From the NCBI GenBank assembly GCA_002298965.1, contig DBMN01000312.1:1-7366 (forward strand): a stretch of DNA of 7,366 nt, written 5' to 3'. The notes under the pieces are model-generated. The model had not been told where the DNA came from, did not search any database, and worked only from the letters and a program-made list of their open reading frames with translations. Positions within the stretch are counted from its first letter, which is position 1. Every line of letters starts with the position of its first letter. Origin of the DNA: Rhizobiales bacterium UBA697 (GTDB taxonomy: Bacteria; Pseudomonadota; Alphaproteobacteria; Rhizobiales; Ancalomicrobiaceae). The translations under genes were made by a program, and so were the position numbers. This document shows, piece after piece, positions 1 to 5,724 of the stretch.

Positions 1-265
1 GATGCCGTCGCCCGCCGCCCCGGCGCCGATGGCGGCCCCGACGCCGCTGCCGGCCGAGGTCACGGGCGGGGCCTCGGGTCTGTGCGAACATGCCGACGCC
101 AATTGCCCGGCGCTCGGCGGGCGTCCGAGCGAGCGCGACCGGCTGGTCGACGCGATGGAGCGTTCCGGCTGGGTGCAGGCCAAGGCCGCCCGCATCCTCG
201 GCCTGACGCCGCGCCAGATCGGCTACGCCCTGAAGAAGCACAACATCGAGCTCAAGCGGTTCTGA
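1..265 (+). CDS. nifA: Nif-specific transcriptional activator NifA, C-terminal part (5' end outside window)
   Basis: NifA is the enhancer-binding activator that works with sigma-54 RNA polymerase to switch on nitrogen-fixation (nif) genes. Only its last 87 or so residues are here, and the frame is open at the left edge, so the ATG at position 2 is probably internal. The first ~25 residues are an Ala/Pro-rich linker. Then come two cysteines (C-X6-C, GLCEHADANC), in the place where alphaproteobacterial NifA proteins carry the last cysteines of their oxygen/metal-sensing motif. The spacing differs from the usual C-X4-C, so that role is uncertain. The final ~45 residues are a Fis-type helix-turn-helix with the NifA hallmark GWVQAKAARILGLTPRQIGY and the ending IELKRF. 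This C-terminal signature is very characteristic of NifA and less like other sigma-54 activators. It is followed by a strong terminator and converges on cobB. Confidence 0.9.
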   Translation, partial: MPSPAAPAPMAAPTPLPAEVTGGASGLCEHADANCPALGGRPSERDRLVDAMERSGWVQAKAARILGLTPRQIGYALKKHNIELKRF

Positions 266-320
266 CCACGCCGCTGGAGAGTGGGAAGCGCATCGCAGTT
301 CCTCCTGCAAAGACCCACTG

Positions 321-349
321 ACGGCCCGGAGCGATCCGGGCCGTTCTTT
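321..349 (+). terminator. Rho-independent terminator after nifA
   Basis: A perfect 10-bp inverted repeat (ACGGCCCGGA at 321-330 and TCCGGGCCGT at 335-344) closes a GCGA loop. It is followed directly by a T-rich run (TTCTTT, 344-349) on the plus strand. It lies 55 bp past the nifA stop codon, and its orientation fits the end of the nifA transcript. The minus-strand side lacks an equally good U-tract, so it probably does not serve cobB. Confidence 0.88.
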
Positions 350-387
350 CATGGGACGGGCGTCGGGAGCTGTGGAGCTGCGGCCGG

Positions 388-440
388 GGTGCGCGATGCT
401 TCGAGACGCGGACCTGCGGTCCGCTCCTCAACATGAGGCG
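388..440 (-). repeat. Hairpin-forming intergenic repeat, left copy of an inverted pair
   Basis: Read on the minus strand this copy starts with CCTCATGTTGAGG (a hairpin, CCTCA/TGAGG). Next is a second perfect hairpin (GCGGACC, loop TGC on the plus strand, GGTCCGC; 408-424), and it ends in TCTCGAAGCATCGCGC. It is nearly the reverse complement of 470-518, and the two are separated by 29 bp. The motif resembles short palindromic repeats I recall from intergenic regions of Rhizobiales genomes, but no family name is assigned. It lies past the 3' ends of both nifA and cobB. Positions 266-320, 350-387 and 519-558 around it show nothing else recognisable beyond the nifA terminator. Confidence 0.8.
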
Positions 441-469
441 TCTGTTTTCATCGTCGATACAAAACCATG

Positions 470-518
470 CGCCTCATGCTGAGGAGCGCCGCAGGCGCGT
501 CTCGAAGCATCGCGCACC
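470..518 (+). repeat. Hairpin-forming intergenic repeat, right copy of an inverted pair
   Basis: This copy reads on the plus strand CCTCATGCTGAGG (hairpin), then GCGCC-GCA-GGCGC (perfect hairpin, 486-498), then TCTCGAAGCATCGCGC. Compared with the left copy, the second hairpin is shorter (5 instead of 7 bp) and has other stem bases, yet pairing is kept on both sides. Together the two copies could fold into one long cruciform downstream of cobB. Neither copy has a T-tract on either strand, so a classical terminator is not supported. Confidence 0.8.
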
Positions 519-558
519 GTTTCTCGGCGCTGCCGGACCGATCCGACGGTGCGCCCCG

Positions 559-1887
559 TCACACCCGCCGCGCCACGGCGTGGAAGAAGCTGCCGGTGAC
601 GTTCCCCCGTCGGCTGCCGGTCGGCGTCGGCTCGTTGCCGTAGGCGTCGCCGGCGAGCGCGAAGGGCCGGTCGTCGCCGCGGGTCACGACGCTCGCGTAA
701 TGGAACTCGTGGCCGGCGAGGTGCGATCCGGCGGGGCCGAGCGGGCCGTCGGCGAGAAGCTCGATCTGGCGATAGCCGAGCTGCATCTTGCGCTCGGCGA
801 AGCTGGTCTCGACGCCGAGCAGGCCGGTCATCGGGTGGACAACCCCGTCGGCGTCGGTCAGCGAGCGGCCGAGCACCATGTAGCCGCCGCACTCGCCGTG
901 GACCGGCCGCGTCTCGGCGAAACGGGCGAGGCCGGCCTTGAAGCCCTCGGCCGCCGCGAGCCGGCCGGCGAGGAGCTCCGGGTAGCCGCCCGGCAGCCAG
1001 CAGACGTCGGCGGTCGCGTCCGGTGCCTCGTCGGCGAGCGGCGAGAAGAAGGCGATCTCGGCGCCCGCCGCCCGCCAGCCCTCCGCCAGATGCGGATAGA
1101 GGAAGGTGAAGGCGGCATCGCGCGCCACGGCGATGCGCCCGCCCGGCGGCGGGATCGCCGCGGTGGCATCCTCGGCGATCGGCGTCATCGGGCGCGCCGC
1201 GGCGAGGAGGCGGTCGAGGTCGACATGGGCTCCGACGAGATCGGCCATGCGATCGAGCAACGCCTCGAGATGGGCGATCTCGCCGGCCTGGACGAGGCCG
1301 AGATGGCGCTCCGGCAGCACGACGTCGGGCGTGCGCGGGACGGCGCCGAAGACGTCGACGCCGAGGGCGCGGATCGCGTCGGTCACCAGCCGGGTGTGGC
1401 GCTCCGAGCCGACCCGGTTCAGCACCACGCCGGCGAGCGCGAGGTCGGGCGCATAGGCGCGGACGCCGGCGACGATCGCCGCCGCCGACTGCGACTGACC
1501 GGAGACGTCGAGCACAAGCAGCACCGGCAGGCCGAGCGCGCGGGCGACGTCGGCGGAGGCGCCGGAGCGGCCGGGTTCCGCCGGCACGCCGTCGAAGAGG
1601 CCCATCAGCGCCTCGGCGACGACGACGTCGGCGCCCTGCGCGGTGCGTGCCGCCAGCGCGCCCATCAGGCCGGGCGTCATCGCCCAGCCGTCGAGATTGA
1701 GGCTCGGCCGGCCGGTCGCGACCGCGTGGAAGGCGGGGTCGATGTAGTCCGGCCCGCACTTCGCTCCCGAGACCGCCAATCCGCGGCGGGCCAGCGCGCG
1801 CAGCAGGCCGAGCGTCACCGTCGTCTTGCCCGAGCCGGAGCGCAGCGCCGCGACCATCAGGCCGCGTGGGCGGGCGGGTTCCGTCAT
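559..1887 (-). CDS. cobB: Hydrogenobyrinate/cobyrinate a,c-diamide synthase CobB
   Basis: CobB is a cytoplasmic, ATP- and glutamine-dependent amidase that converts the a and c carboxylates of the corrin ring (hydrogenobyrinic acid in the aerobic route) to amides. The product is 442 aa, a normal length for the CobB/CbiA family. An N-terminal P-loop (SGSGKTT, residues 17-23) and CGPDYIDP (44-51) mark the amidoligase/dethiobiotin synthetase-like ATPase domain. The C-terminal class I glutaminase-like domain has the nucleophile Cys333 in HGECGG and the HEFHYAS segment (393-399). The ATG at 1887-1885 overlaps the cobA stop as ATGA and has GAGG 7 bases upstream, so cobB is translationally coupled to cobA. 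An ORF in the same frame continues upstream to 2763 but is antisense or out-of-frame sequence of cobA. All key residues are present. Confidence 0.97.
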   Translation of the reverse strand: MTEPARPRGLMVAALRSGSGKTTVTLGLLRALARRGLAVSGAKCGPDYIDPAFHAVATGRPSLNLDGWAMTPGLMGALAARTAQGADVVVAEALMGLFDGVPAEPGRSGASADVARALGLPVLLVLDVSGQSQSAAAIVAGVRAYAPDLALAGVVLNRVGSERHTRLVTDAIRALGVDVFGAVPRTPDVVLPERHLGLVQAGEIAHLEALLDRMADLVGAHVDLDRLLAAARPMTPIAEDATAAIPPPGGRIAVARDAAFTFLYPHLAEGWRAAGAEIAFFSPLADEAPDATADVCWLPGGYPELLAGRLAAAEGFKAGLARFAETRPVHGECGGYMVLGRSLTDADGVVHPMTGLLGVETSFAERKMQLGYRQIELLADGPLGPAGSHLAGHEFHYASVVTRGDDRPFALAGDAYGNEPTPTGSRRGNVTGSFFHAVARRV

Positions 1888-2693
1888 CGCGGCGCCTCGA
1901 GGTGGCCGTCGCCGTAGCCGAGGATGGCGCGCAGCGGCACGATCGAGCCGAGCACGGTGATGGTCGGCGCCTCGATCTTCGCCGCGGCGACGTCGTCGAG
2001 ACAGCGACCGAGCGTCGTCACCAGGACGCGCTGCTCCGGCGTCGTCGCCTTGTTGACGAAGGCGACCGGCGTGTCGGCGGCCATGCCGGCCTTGGCGAGC
2101 TCGCCGACGATCGCCGGCAGATTGTTCATCGCCATGTAGAGCACCAGCGGCACGCCGGTGCGCACGAAGGCGGCCCAGTCGATCGCCTCGGGGCCCTGCA
2201 CGGCGTAGTGCCCGGTCATCAGCACGATCGCCTGGTTGGTGTCGCGCGTCGTCGCCGGGATGCCCGCCGCGGTCAGGCCGCCGAGGCCGGAGGTGATGCC
2301 GGGGACGACGTGGAAGGGCACGCCGGCGGCGTGAAGCGCGCGCGCCTCCTCGCCGCCGCGGCCGAAGACGAAGGGATCGCCGCCCTTCAGCCGCAGGACG
2401 CGGTTGCCCTCGCGGGCGAGTTCGATCAGCCGCTCGGTGATGTCGCCCTGCTTGGCCGACGGTTTGCCGCCGCGTTTGCCGGCGAATTCGCGCGTCGCGC
2501 CGGGGTGGGCGAGGTCGAGGATCTCGGGGGCGACGAGGGCGTCGTAGACGATGACGTCGGCGGTCGCCAACGCGTGGATGGCGCGGGCAGTGAGAAGGCC
2601 CGGATCGCCGGGGCCGGCGCCGACGAGCCAGACGGAGCCGGGCGCGAAGTCCGGCATGTGGCGGGCGAGGGGGCCGAGATCGACCTGAGGCAT
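1884..2693 (-). CDS. cobA: Uroporphyrinogen-III C-methyltransferase CobA (SUMT)
   Basis: CobA uses two S-adenosylmethionines to methylate uroporphyrinogen III at C2 and C7, giving precorrin-2, the entry point to corrin synthesis. From this start the protein is 269 aa. The tetrapyrrole methylase fold is clear: glycine-rich VGAGPGDPGLLT (24-35), RLKGGDPFVFGRGGEE (101-116), VVPGITSG (129-136) and GIPATTRD (144-151). There is no CysG-type dehydrogenase/ferrochelatase extension, so this is a stand-alone SUMT. Two in-frame ATGs compete: 2708 (adds MEHAT) and 2693. A weak GGA lies 10 bases before 2693 and nothing similar precedes 2708, so 2693 is chosen with modest confidence. A further ATG at 2753 would overlap the start of cbiD. 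The gene is first in a cobA-cobB operon and divergent from cbiD. Confidence 0.95.
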   Translation of the reverse strand: MPQVDLGPLARHMPDFAPGSVWLVGAGPGDPGLLTARAIHALATADVIVYDALVAPEILDLAHPGATREFAGKRGGKPSAKQGDITERLIELAREGNRVLRLKGGDPFVFGRGGEEARALHAAGVPFHVVPGITSGLGGLTAAGIPATTRDTNQAIVLMTGHYAVQGPEAIDWAAFVRTGVPLVLYMAMNNLPAIVGELAKAGMAADTPVAFVNKATTPEQRVLVTTLGRCLDDVAAAKIEAPTITVLGSIVPLRAILGYGDGHLEAPR

Positions 2694-2744
2694 CGTCGCG
2701 TGTTCCATGTCTCGTCGGGCCGCGAATAGCGATGGATCGCGGCG
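2694..2744. promoter_or_regulatory. Divergent cobA/cbiD intergenic region
   Basis: Only about 50 bp separate the cobA and cbiD start codons (36 bp if cobA starts at 2708), so promoters for both directions must sit here or inside the first codons of either gene. I see no convincing -35/-10 pair and no operator palindrome. The space is far too small for an adenosylcobalamin riboswitch. A GGA 8 bases before the ATG at 2745 is the only ribosome-binding-like signal for cbiD. Confidence 0.4.
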
Positions 2745-3890
2745 ATGGCCCATGAGATACCAACTCTCGCCATGAATGACGACGCCGCTTCGCCGAAAAA
2801 CGAACATTCGCCCGACCTGCGCAGGGGATGGACGACGGGCACCTGCGCCACGGCGGCGACGACCGCCGCGGCGAGCGCGCTTCTGACCGGCGCCTTCCCC
2901 GATCCGGTCGTGGTGCGGCTGCCGGGCGGGCAGGAGCCGGCGTTTGCGCTGGCGACGAACCGGATCGACGGAGATGTCGCCGAAGCGGGCGTCGTCAAGG
3001 ATGCCGGCGACGATCCAGACGTCACCCACGGTGCGCTGGTCATCGCCCGCGTCGCGCGCGGCGAACCGGGCAGCGGCATCGTCTTCCGTGCAGGAGACGG
3101 CGTCGGTATGGTGACGCGGCCGGGGCTTCCCGTGCCAGTCGGCGAGCCGGCGATCAACCCGGTGCCGCGGGCCATGATGAGCGAGGCGCTCGCCCGCGTC
3201 GCGGAAGCGGCGGGCGCGCCTTGCGACTTCGTCGTCGAGATCGGCGTGAAACACGGCGCGAAACTGGCGGAAAAGACGCTCAACCCGCGCCTCGGCATCC
3301 TCGGCGGCCTGTCGATCCTCGGCACGACGGGCATCGTCGTGCCGTTTTCCTGCGCCGCCTGGATCCACTCGATCCATCGCGGCATCGACGTGGCGCGCGC
3401 CTGCGGCCTCGATCACGTCGCCGGATCGACCGGCAACACCTCGGAGAAGGCGGTCGCGGGGCTCCACGGGCTCTCCGAGCAGGCGCTGATCGAGATGGGC
3501 GACTTCGTCGGCGGCATGCTGAAGTATCTGAAATCGCACCCCGTCGCCCGCGTCACCATCGCCTGCGGCTTCGCCAAGTCGGTGAAGCTGGCGCAGGGGC
3601 TGACCGATCTCCATTCCAAGCGCGGTACGGTCGACCACGCCTTCCTCGCGGAGGTCGCAGGCGTCGCCGGGGCGAGTGCCGACATCGTCGCGCGGGTGGG
3701 GGCGGCGAATTCGGCGCTGGAGGTGCTGGAGATCGCGCGGGCGTCCGGCTTCGACCTCGGCACGCCGATCGCGGCCGCCGGCTGGCGGACGGCGGCGGCG
3801 ATGATCGCGGGAAGCGGCATCGCGCTCGAGGTCGCGATCTTCGACCGTCAGGGCGGGCTGGTGGCGTCGAGCGGGTTCCGCGAGGCGTGA
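2745..3890 (+). CDS. cbiD: Cobalt-precorrin-5B C1-methyltransferase CbiD
   Basis: CbiD methylates C1 of the ring-contracted corrin intermediate with S-adenosylmethionine. It is the anaerobic-pathway counterpart of CobF, to which it is unrelated. The 381-aa product has the family motifs in order: RRGWTTGTCA (26-35), KDAGDDPDVTHG (85-96), GDGVGMVTRPGL (117-128), GEPAINPVPR (133-142), GILGGLSILGTTGIV (184-198), GFAKSVKLA (275-283) and DLHSKRG (288-294). The start at 2745 has a GGA 8 bases upstream. The ATG at 2772 (372 aa) is an alternative without a ribosome-binding signal, and family homology only begins near residue 26, so either is possible. The last 65 codons (from 3693) are duplicated just downstream, but this first copy is intact and ends normally. 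It converges on cobM. Confidence 0.95.
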   Translation: MAHEIPTLAMNDDAASPKNEHSPDLRRGWTTGTCATAATTAAASALLTGAFPDPVVVRLPGGQEPAFALATNRIDGDVAEAGVVKDAGDDPDVTHGALVIARVARGEPGSGIVFRAGDGVGMVTRPGLPVPVGEPAINPVPRAMMSEALARVAEAAGAPCDFVVEIGVKHGAKLAEKTLNPRLGILGGLSILGTTGIVVPFSCAAWIHSIHRGIDVARACGLDHVAGSTGNTSEKAVAGLHGLSEQALIEMGDFVGGMLKYLKSHPVARVTIACGFAKSVKLAQGLTDLHSKRGTVDHAFLAEVAGVAGASADIVARVGAANSALEVLEIARASGFDLGTPIAAAGWRTAAAMIAGSGIALEVAIFDRQGGLVASSGFREA

Positions 3891-3966
3891 GCGGGGCGGG
3901 GCTGGCCGGAGGGTCTAGGCCCTGTCCCTCTGCTGCGCCCGATGGGATTCCCGGACGTGCCGCCAT

Positions 3967-4014
3967 CCCACCCTCCCATCAGGGGAGGGTGCCGAGCTTC
4001 GCGAGGCGGGTGGG
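3967..4014. repeat. GC-rich palindromic repeat element, copy 1
   Basis: A hairpin (CACCCTCCC 3969-3977, loop ATCAG, GGGAGGGTG 3983-3991) is followed by GCCGAGCTTCGCGAGGC and then CGGGTGGGG. The closing GGTGGG can alternatively pair with the opening CCCACC. There is no T-tract after the stem, so a terminator role is unproven. The element ends at the junction of the two duplicated units. Confidence 0.75.
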
Positions 4015-4204
4015 GGCGGCGAACTCGGCGCTGGAAGTGCTGGAAATATCGCGCGAGACCGGTTTCGACCTCGGCACGCCGATCGCGGCGGCCGGCTGGC
4101 GGACGGCGGCAGCGATGATCGCGGGGAGCGGCGTCGCGCTCGAGATCGCGATCTTCGATCGTCAGGGCGGGTTGGTGGCGTCGAGCGGGTTCCGCGAGGC
4201 GTGA
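4007..4204 (+). pseudogene. Duplicated 3' fragment of cbiD
   Basis: The frame encodes 65 residues matching CbiD 317-381 (RVGAANSALEVLEI through SSGFREA), then TGA. It lacks the first 316 residues, including every motif named for CbiD. It has no ATG or GTG start with a ribosome-binding site and is out of frame with the intact gene (314 is not a multiple of 3). Relative to the intact copy there are 16 base changes. Five alter residues, mostly conservatively: A to S, A to E, S to T, I to V and V to I. The other 11 are silent, and there is no frameshift or stop. It is almost certainly not expressed as a functional protein, yet its difference pattern looks like that of a gene under selection until recently. 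Confidence 0.88.
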
Positions 4205-4280
4205 ACGGGGCGGGGCTGGCCGGAGGGTCTAGGCCCTGTCCCTCTGCTGCGCCCGATGGGATTCCCGGACGTGCCGCCAT

Positions 4281-4328
4281 CCCACCCTCCCATCAGGGGA
4301 GGGTGCCGAGCTTCGCGAGGCGGGTGGG
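4281..4328. repeat. GC-rich palindromic repeat element, copy 2
   Basis: This is an exact second copy of the element at 3967-4014, carried by the tandem duplication. Its hairpin is at 4283-4305 and its terminal GGGTGGGG at 4322-4329. Confidence 0.75.
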
Positions 4329-4406
4329 GTTCGGCGGTTCGGCTTCCGACGGGCGCGCGATTGGTCGGACGACCGCCGGCGTTTTTCTTTCGGCCTCGGT
4401 CGTTCA

Positions 4407-4438
4407 CCCCACCCCTGCCCCTCCCCTGAGGGGAGGGG
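4407..4438. repeat. Palindromic repeat element, related copy in opposite orientation
   Basis: It begins CCCCACCC (4407-4414), the reverse complement of the GGGTGGGG that ends the previous element. A perfect hairpin follows (CCCCTCCCC 4418-4426, loop TGA, GGGGAGGGG 4430-4438). Read against the reverse complement of the previous element, the order of parts is the same, but the arm between them is shortened to CTG. This suggests one repeat family present as an inverted pair. It may limit read-through between the converging cbiD and cobM, although no T-tract follows on either strand. Confidence 0.7.
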
Positions 4439-4505
4439 TAGACCTCGCCGCATCGGGCTGGTCGGCTCCGAACCGAAGATGATCCGACGGAGTGGCGGCC
4501 GTGAC

Positions 4506-5276
4506 TCACTCCGGCCTTCCGTCGCGGCCCCTGAACCGCCGCTGATAGGCGGCGTCGTAGAGGGACGATTCGCGGAAGTCGCGCGCCGCGAGCGCCGGGC
4601 CGATCAGGATCAGCGCGGTGCGTTCCATCGGTTCGGCGGCGAGCTGCGCGACGATGGTCGCGAGCGTACCCCGCACCACGCGCTCGTCGGCCCAGGTGGC
4701 GCGGAAGACCACCGCGACCGGGCAATCGGCGCCGTAGAACGGGGTGGCCTCGTCGACGACCTTGTCCAGAACGTGGATCGACAGATGCACCGCCAACGTC
4801 GCCCGCGTCGCGGCGAAGGCGGCGATGGTCTCGCTCTCGGGCATGGCGGAGGCGCGGCCGGAGGTGCGGGTCAGCACCACGGACTGGGTCACTTCCGGCA
4901 GCGTCAGCTCCTGGCGCAGCACGCTCGCGGCGGCCGCGAAGGAGGGCACGCCCGGCGTCACCGTGTAGGGAATGCCGTGGCGCTCCAGCCGGCGGATCTG
5001 CTCGCCCATCGCCGACCAGACCGAGAGATCGCCGGAATGGAGCCGGGCGACGTCTTCGCCGGCCGCATGGGCGCGGACGAACTCGGCCTCGATCTCGTCG
5101 AGCGACAGCGGCGCGGTGTCGACGATGCGGGCGTCGGGGCGGCAGTGGACGAGGAGGTCCTTCGACACGATCGAGCCGGCCCAGAGCACCACGGGCGAGG
5201 CGGCGATGAGGTCGCGCCCGCGCACGGTGATCAGGTCCGCCGCGCCGGGGCCGGCGCCGATGAAATGGACGGTCAT
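4506..5276 (-). CDS. cobM: Precorrin-4 C11-methyltransferase CobM
   Basis: CobM transfers a methyl group from S-adenosylmethionine to C11 of precorrin-4, giving precorrin-5. The 256-aa product has the normal family length and the tetrapyrrole methylase layout: VHFIGAGPGAADLITVRG at the N-terminus (3-20), LWAGSIV (31-37), the CobM/CbiF-type HSGDLSVW (80-87), TPGVPSFAAAA (107-117) and LTRTSGRASAMP (135-146). The start at 5276 has AGAGG 8 bases upstream. That signal lies inside a perfect 10-bp palindrome (AGAGGCCTCT, 5280-5289). The gene is last in the cobL-cobE-cobM operon, 43 bp after cobE, and converges on cbiD. CbiF, the anaerobic homologue, is the alternative name; the neighbours cobL and cobE favour CobM. 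Confidence 0.96.
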   Translation of the reverse strand: MTVHFIGAGPGAADLITVRGRDLIAASPVVLWAGSIVSKDLLVHCRPDARIVDTAPLSLDEIEAEFVRAHAAGEDVARLHSGDLSVWSAMGEQIRRLERHGIPYTVTPGVPSFAAAASVLRQELTLPEVTQSVVLTRTSGRASAMPESETIAAFAATRATLAVHLSIHVLDKVVDEATPFYGADCPVAVVFRATWADERVVRGTLATIVAQLAAEPMERTALILIGPALAARDFRESSLYDAAYQRRFRGRDGRPE

Positions 5277-5319
5277 GGGAGAGGCCTCTGCATGAAGGGG
5301 CGTGGCGGGAGGGCGGGGA

Positions 5320-5724
5320 TCACGGCGTGCCGCCTCCCTCGCCGGAGATCGCGACCGCCACGGTCGCGCCGCGGGCCGCCTTGCGGGGGACGAGGAGGCG
5401 GCCGTTCGCCCCGGCGCCGGCGAGCGCCGAGCCTTCGGCGATCGAGGGGACGCCGAAGAGTTCGATCACCTTGTCGGAGCGGATCGTCACCCGGTCGGCG
5501 ACCGATTCCAGTGCGAGCCGCGGCAGATGCACCAGCGGGAAGCCGAGCAGCGCCGCGGCCTGCGCGATGCCGGTTTCCGACTGTTTGTCGGCCACCGTGA
5601 AGAGGGCGACGGGAAGGGCCTCCTCGCCGGTCTGGGCGAGGGCCTCCTCGATCAGGTCGACGATCGCATCAGTGGGAACGCCGGCGCGGCAGCCGATGCC
5701 GACGGCGAGGAAACGCGACGTCAT
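5320..5724 (-). CDS. cobE: Cobalamin biosynthesis protein CobE (CbiG C-terminal-like)
   Basis: This 134-aa protein corresponds to the C-terminal domain of CbiG and matches stand-alone CobE of the aerobic pathway. Visible hallmarks are VGIGCRAGVP near the N-terminus (8-17), LFTVADKQSETGIAQAA (41-57) and a hydrophobic-rich C-terminal half. CobE is required for B12 synthesis in organisms with the aerobic route, but its exact reaction has not been firmly assigned to my knowledge. The CbiG N-terminal domains are absent, so it is not an acetaldehyde-releasing lactonase of the anaerobic route. The ATG overlaps the cobL stop as ATGA and is preceded by a good GGAGG (5736-5732 on the minus strand), 7 bases away. 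It lies between cobL and cobM. Confidence 0.9.
   Translation of the reverse strand: MTSRFLAVGIGCRAGVPTDAIVDLIEEALAQTGEEALPVALFTVADKQSETGIAQAAALLGFPLVHLPRLALESVADRVTIRSDKVIELFGVPSIAEGSALAGAGANGRLLVPRKAARGATVAVAISGEGGGTP

Larger units (their letters stand above)
3693..4320 (+). repeat. 314-bp tandem duplication of the cbiD 3' end and downstream spacer
   Basis: Copy A is 3693-4006 and copy B 4007-4320, with a constant offset of 314 and no indels. Each unit contains 65 cbiD codons, the TGA stop (3888-3890 and 4202-4204) and 116 bp of spacer. CGGGTGGGG begins both copies and occurs a third time at 4321-4329, just after copy B, so the unit is bounded by a 9-bp direct repeat. That is the signature of a tandem duplication through short homology. 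The coding parts differ at 16 bases; the spacers differ only at the first base after the stop (G at 3891, A at 4205). Confidence 0.95.
4205..4505. other. Convergent cbiD/cobM spacer
   Basis: This 301-bp gene-free stretch holds the duplicated spacer (4205-4320), two palindromic repeats in opposite orientation (4281-4328 and 4407-4438), and 77 bp between them with no recognisable gene. A T-rich run (GTTTTTCTTT, 4381-4390) follows a weak GGTC-GGAC-GACC hairpin (4363-4374) by about seven bases, too loosely to call a terminator. From 4439 to the cobM stop I see nothing. Confidence 0.6.

Noticed and set aside
433..1917. Open frame of about 494 codons on the plus strand opposite cobB
   Set aside because: It is antisense to cobB, very rich in Arg/Ala/Gly, and lacks any recognisable domain; such shadows are common in GC-rich DNA.
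2694..2744. Cobalamin riboswitch before cobA or cbiD
   Set aside because: The spacer is about 50 bp, while a B12 riboswitch needs roughly 200 nt, and no B12-box-like sequence was seen.
1888..2763. Same-frame N-terminal extension of cobB reaching 734 aa
   Set aside because: The extension is Arg/Pro-rich out-of-frame reading of cobA. CobB homology begins at the ATG at 1887, which has its own ribosome-binding site.
2828..4204. 458-codon plus-strand frame ending in the duplicated cbiD fragment
   Set aside because: Most of it is an out-of-frame shadow of cbiD. Only the last 65 codons resemble a protein, and these are better explained by the tandem duplication.
4363..4390. Rho-independent terminator for cbiD
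   Set aside because: The stem is only 4 bp and lies about seven bases from the T-rich run, too weak to call.
3967..4438. CRISPR array
   Set aside because: The repeats are a tandem duplication and an inverted palindromic pair, without regularly spaced short direct repeats and unique spacers.
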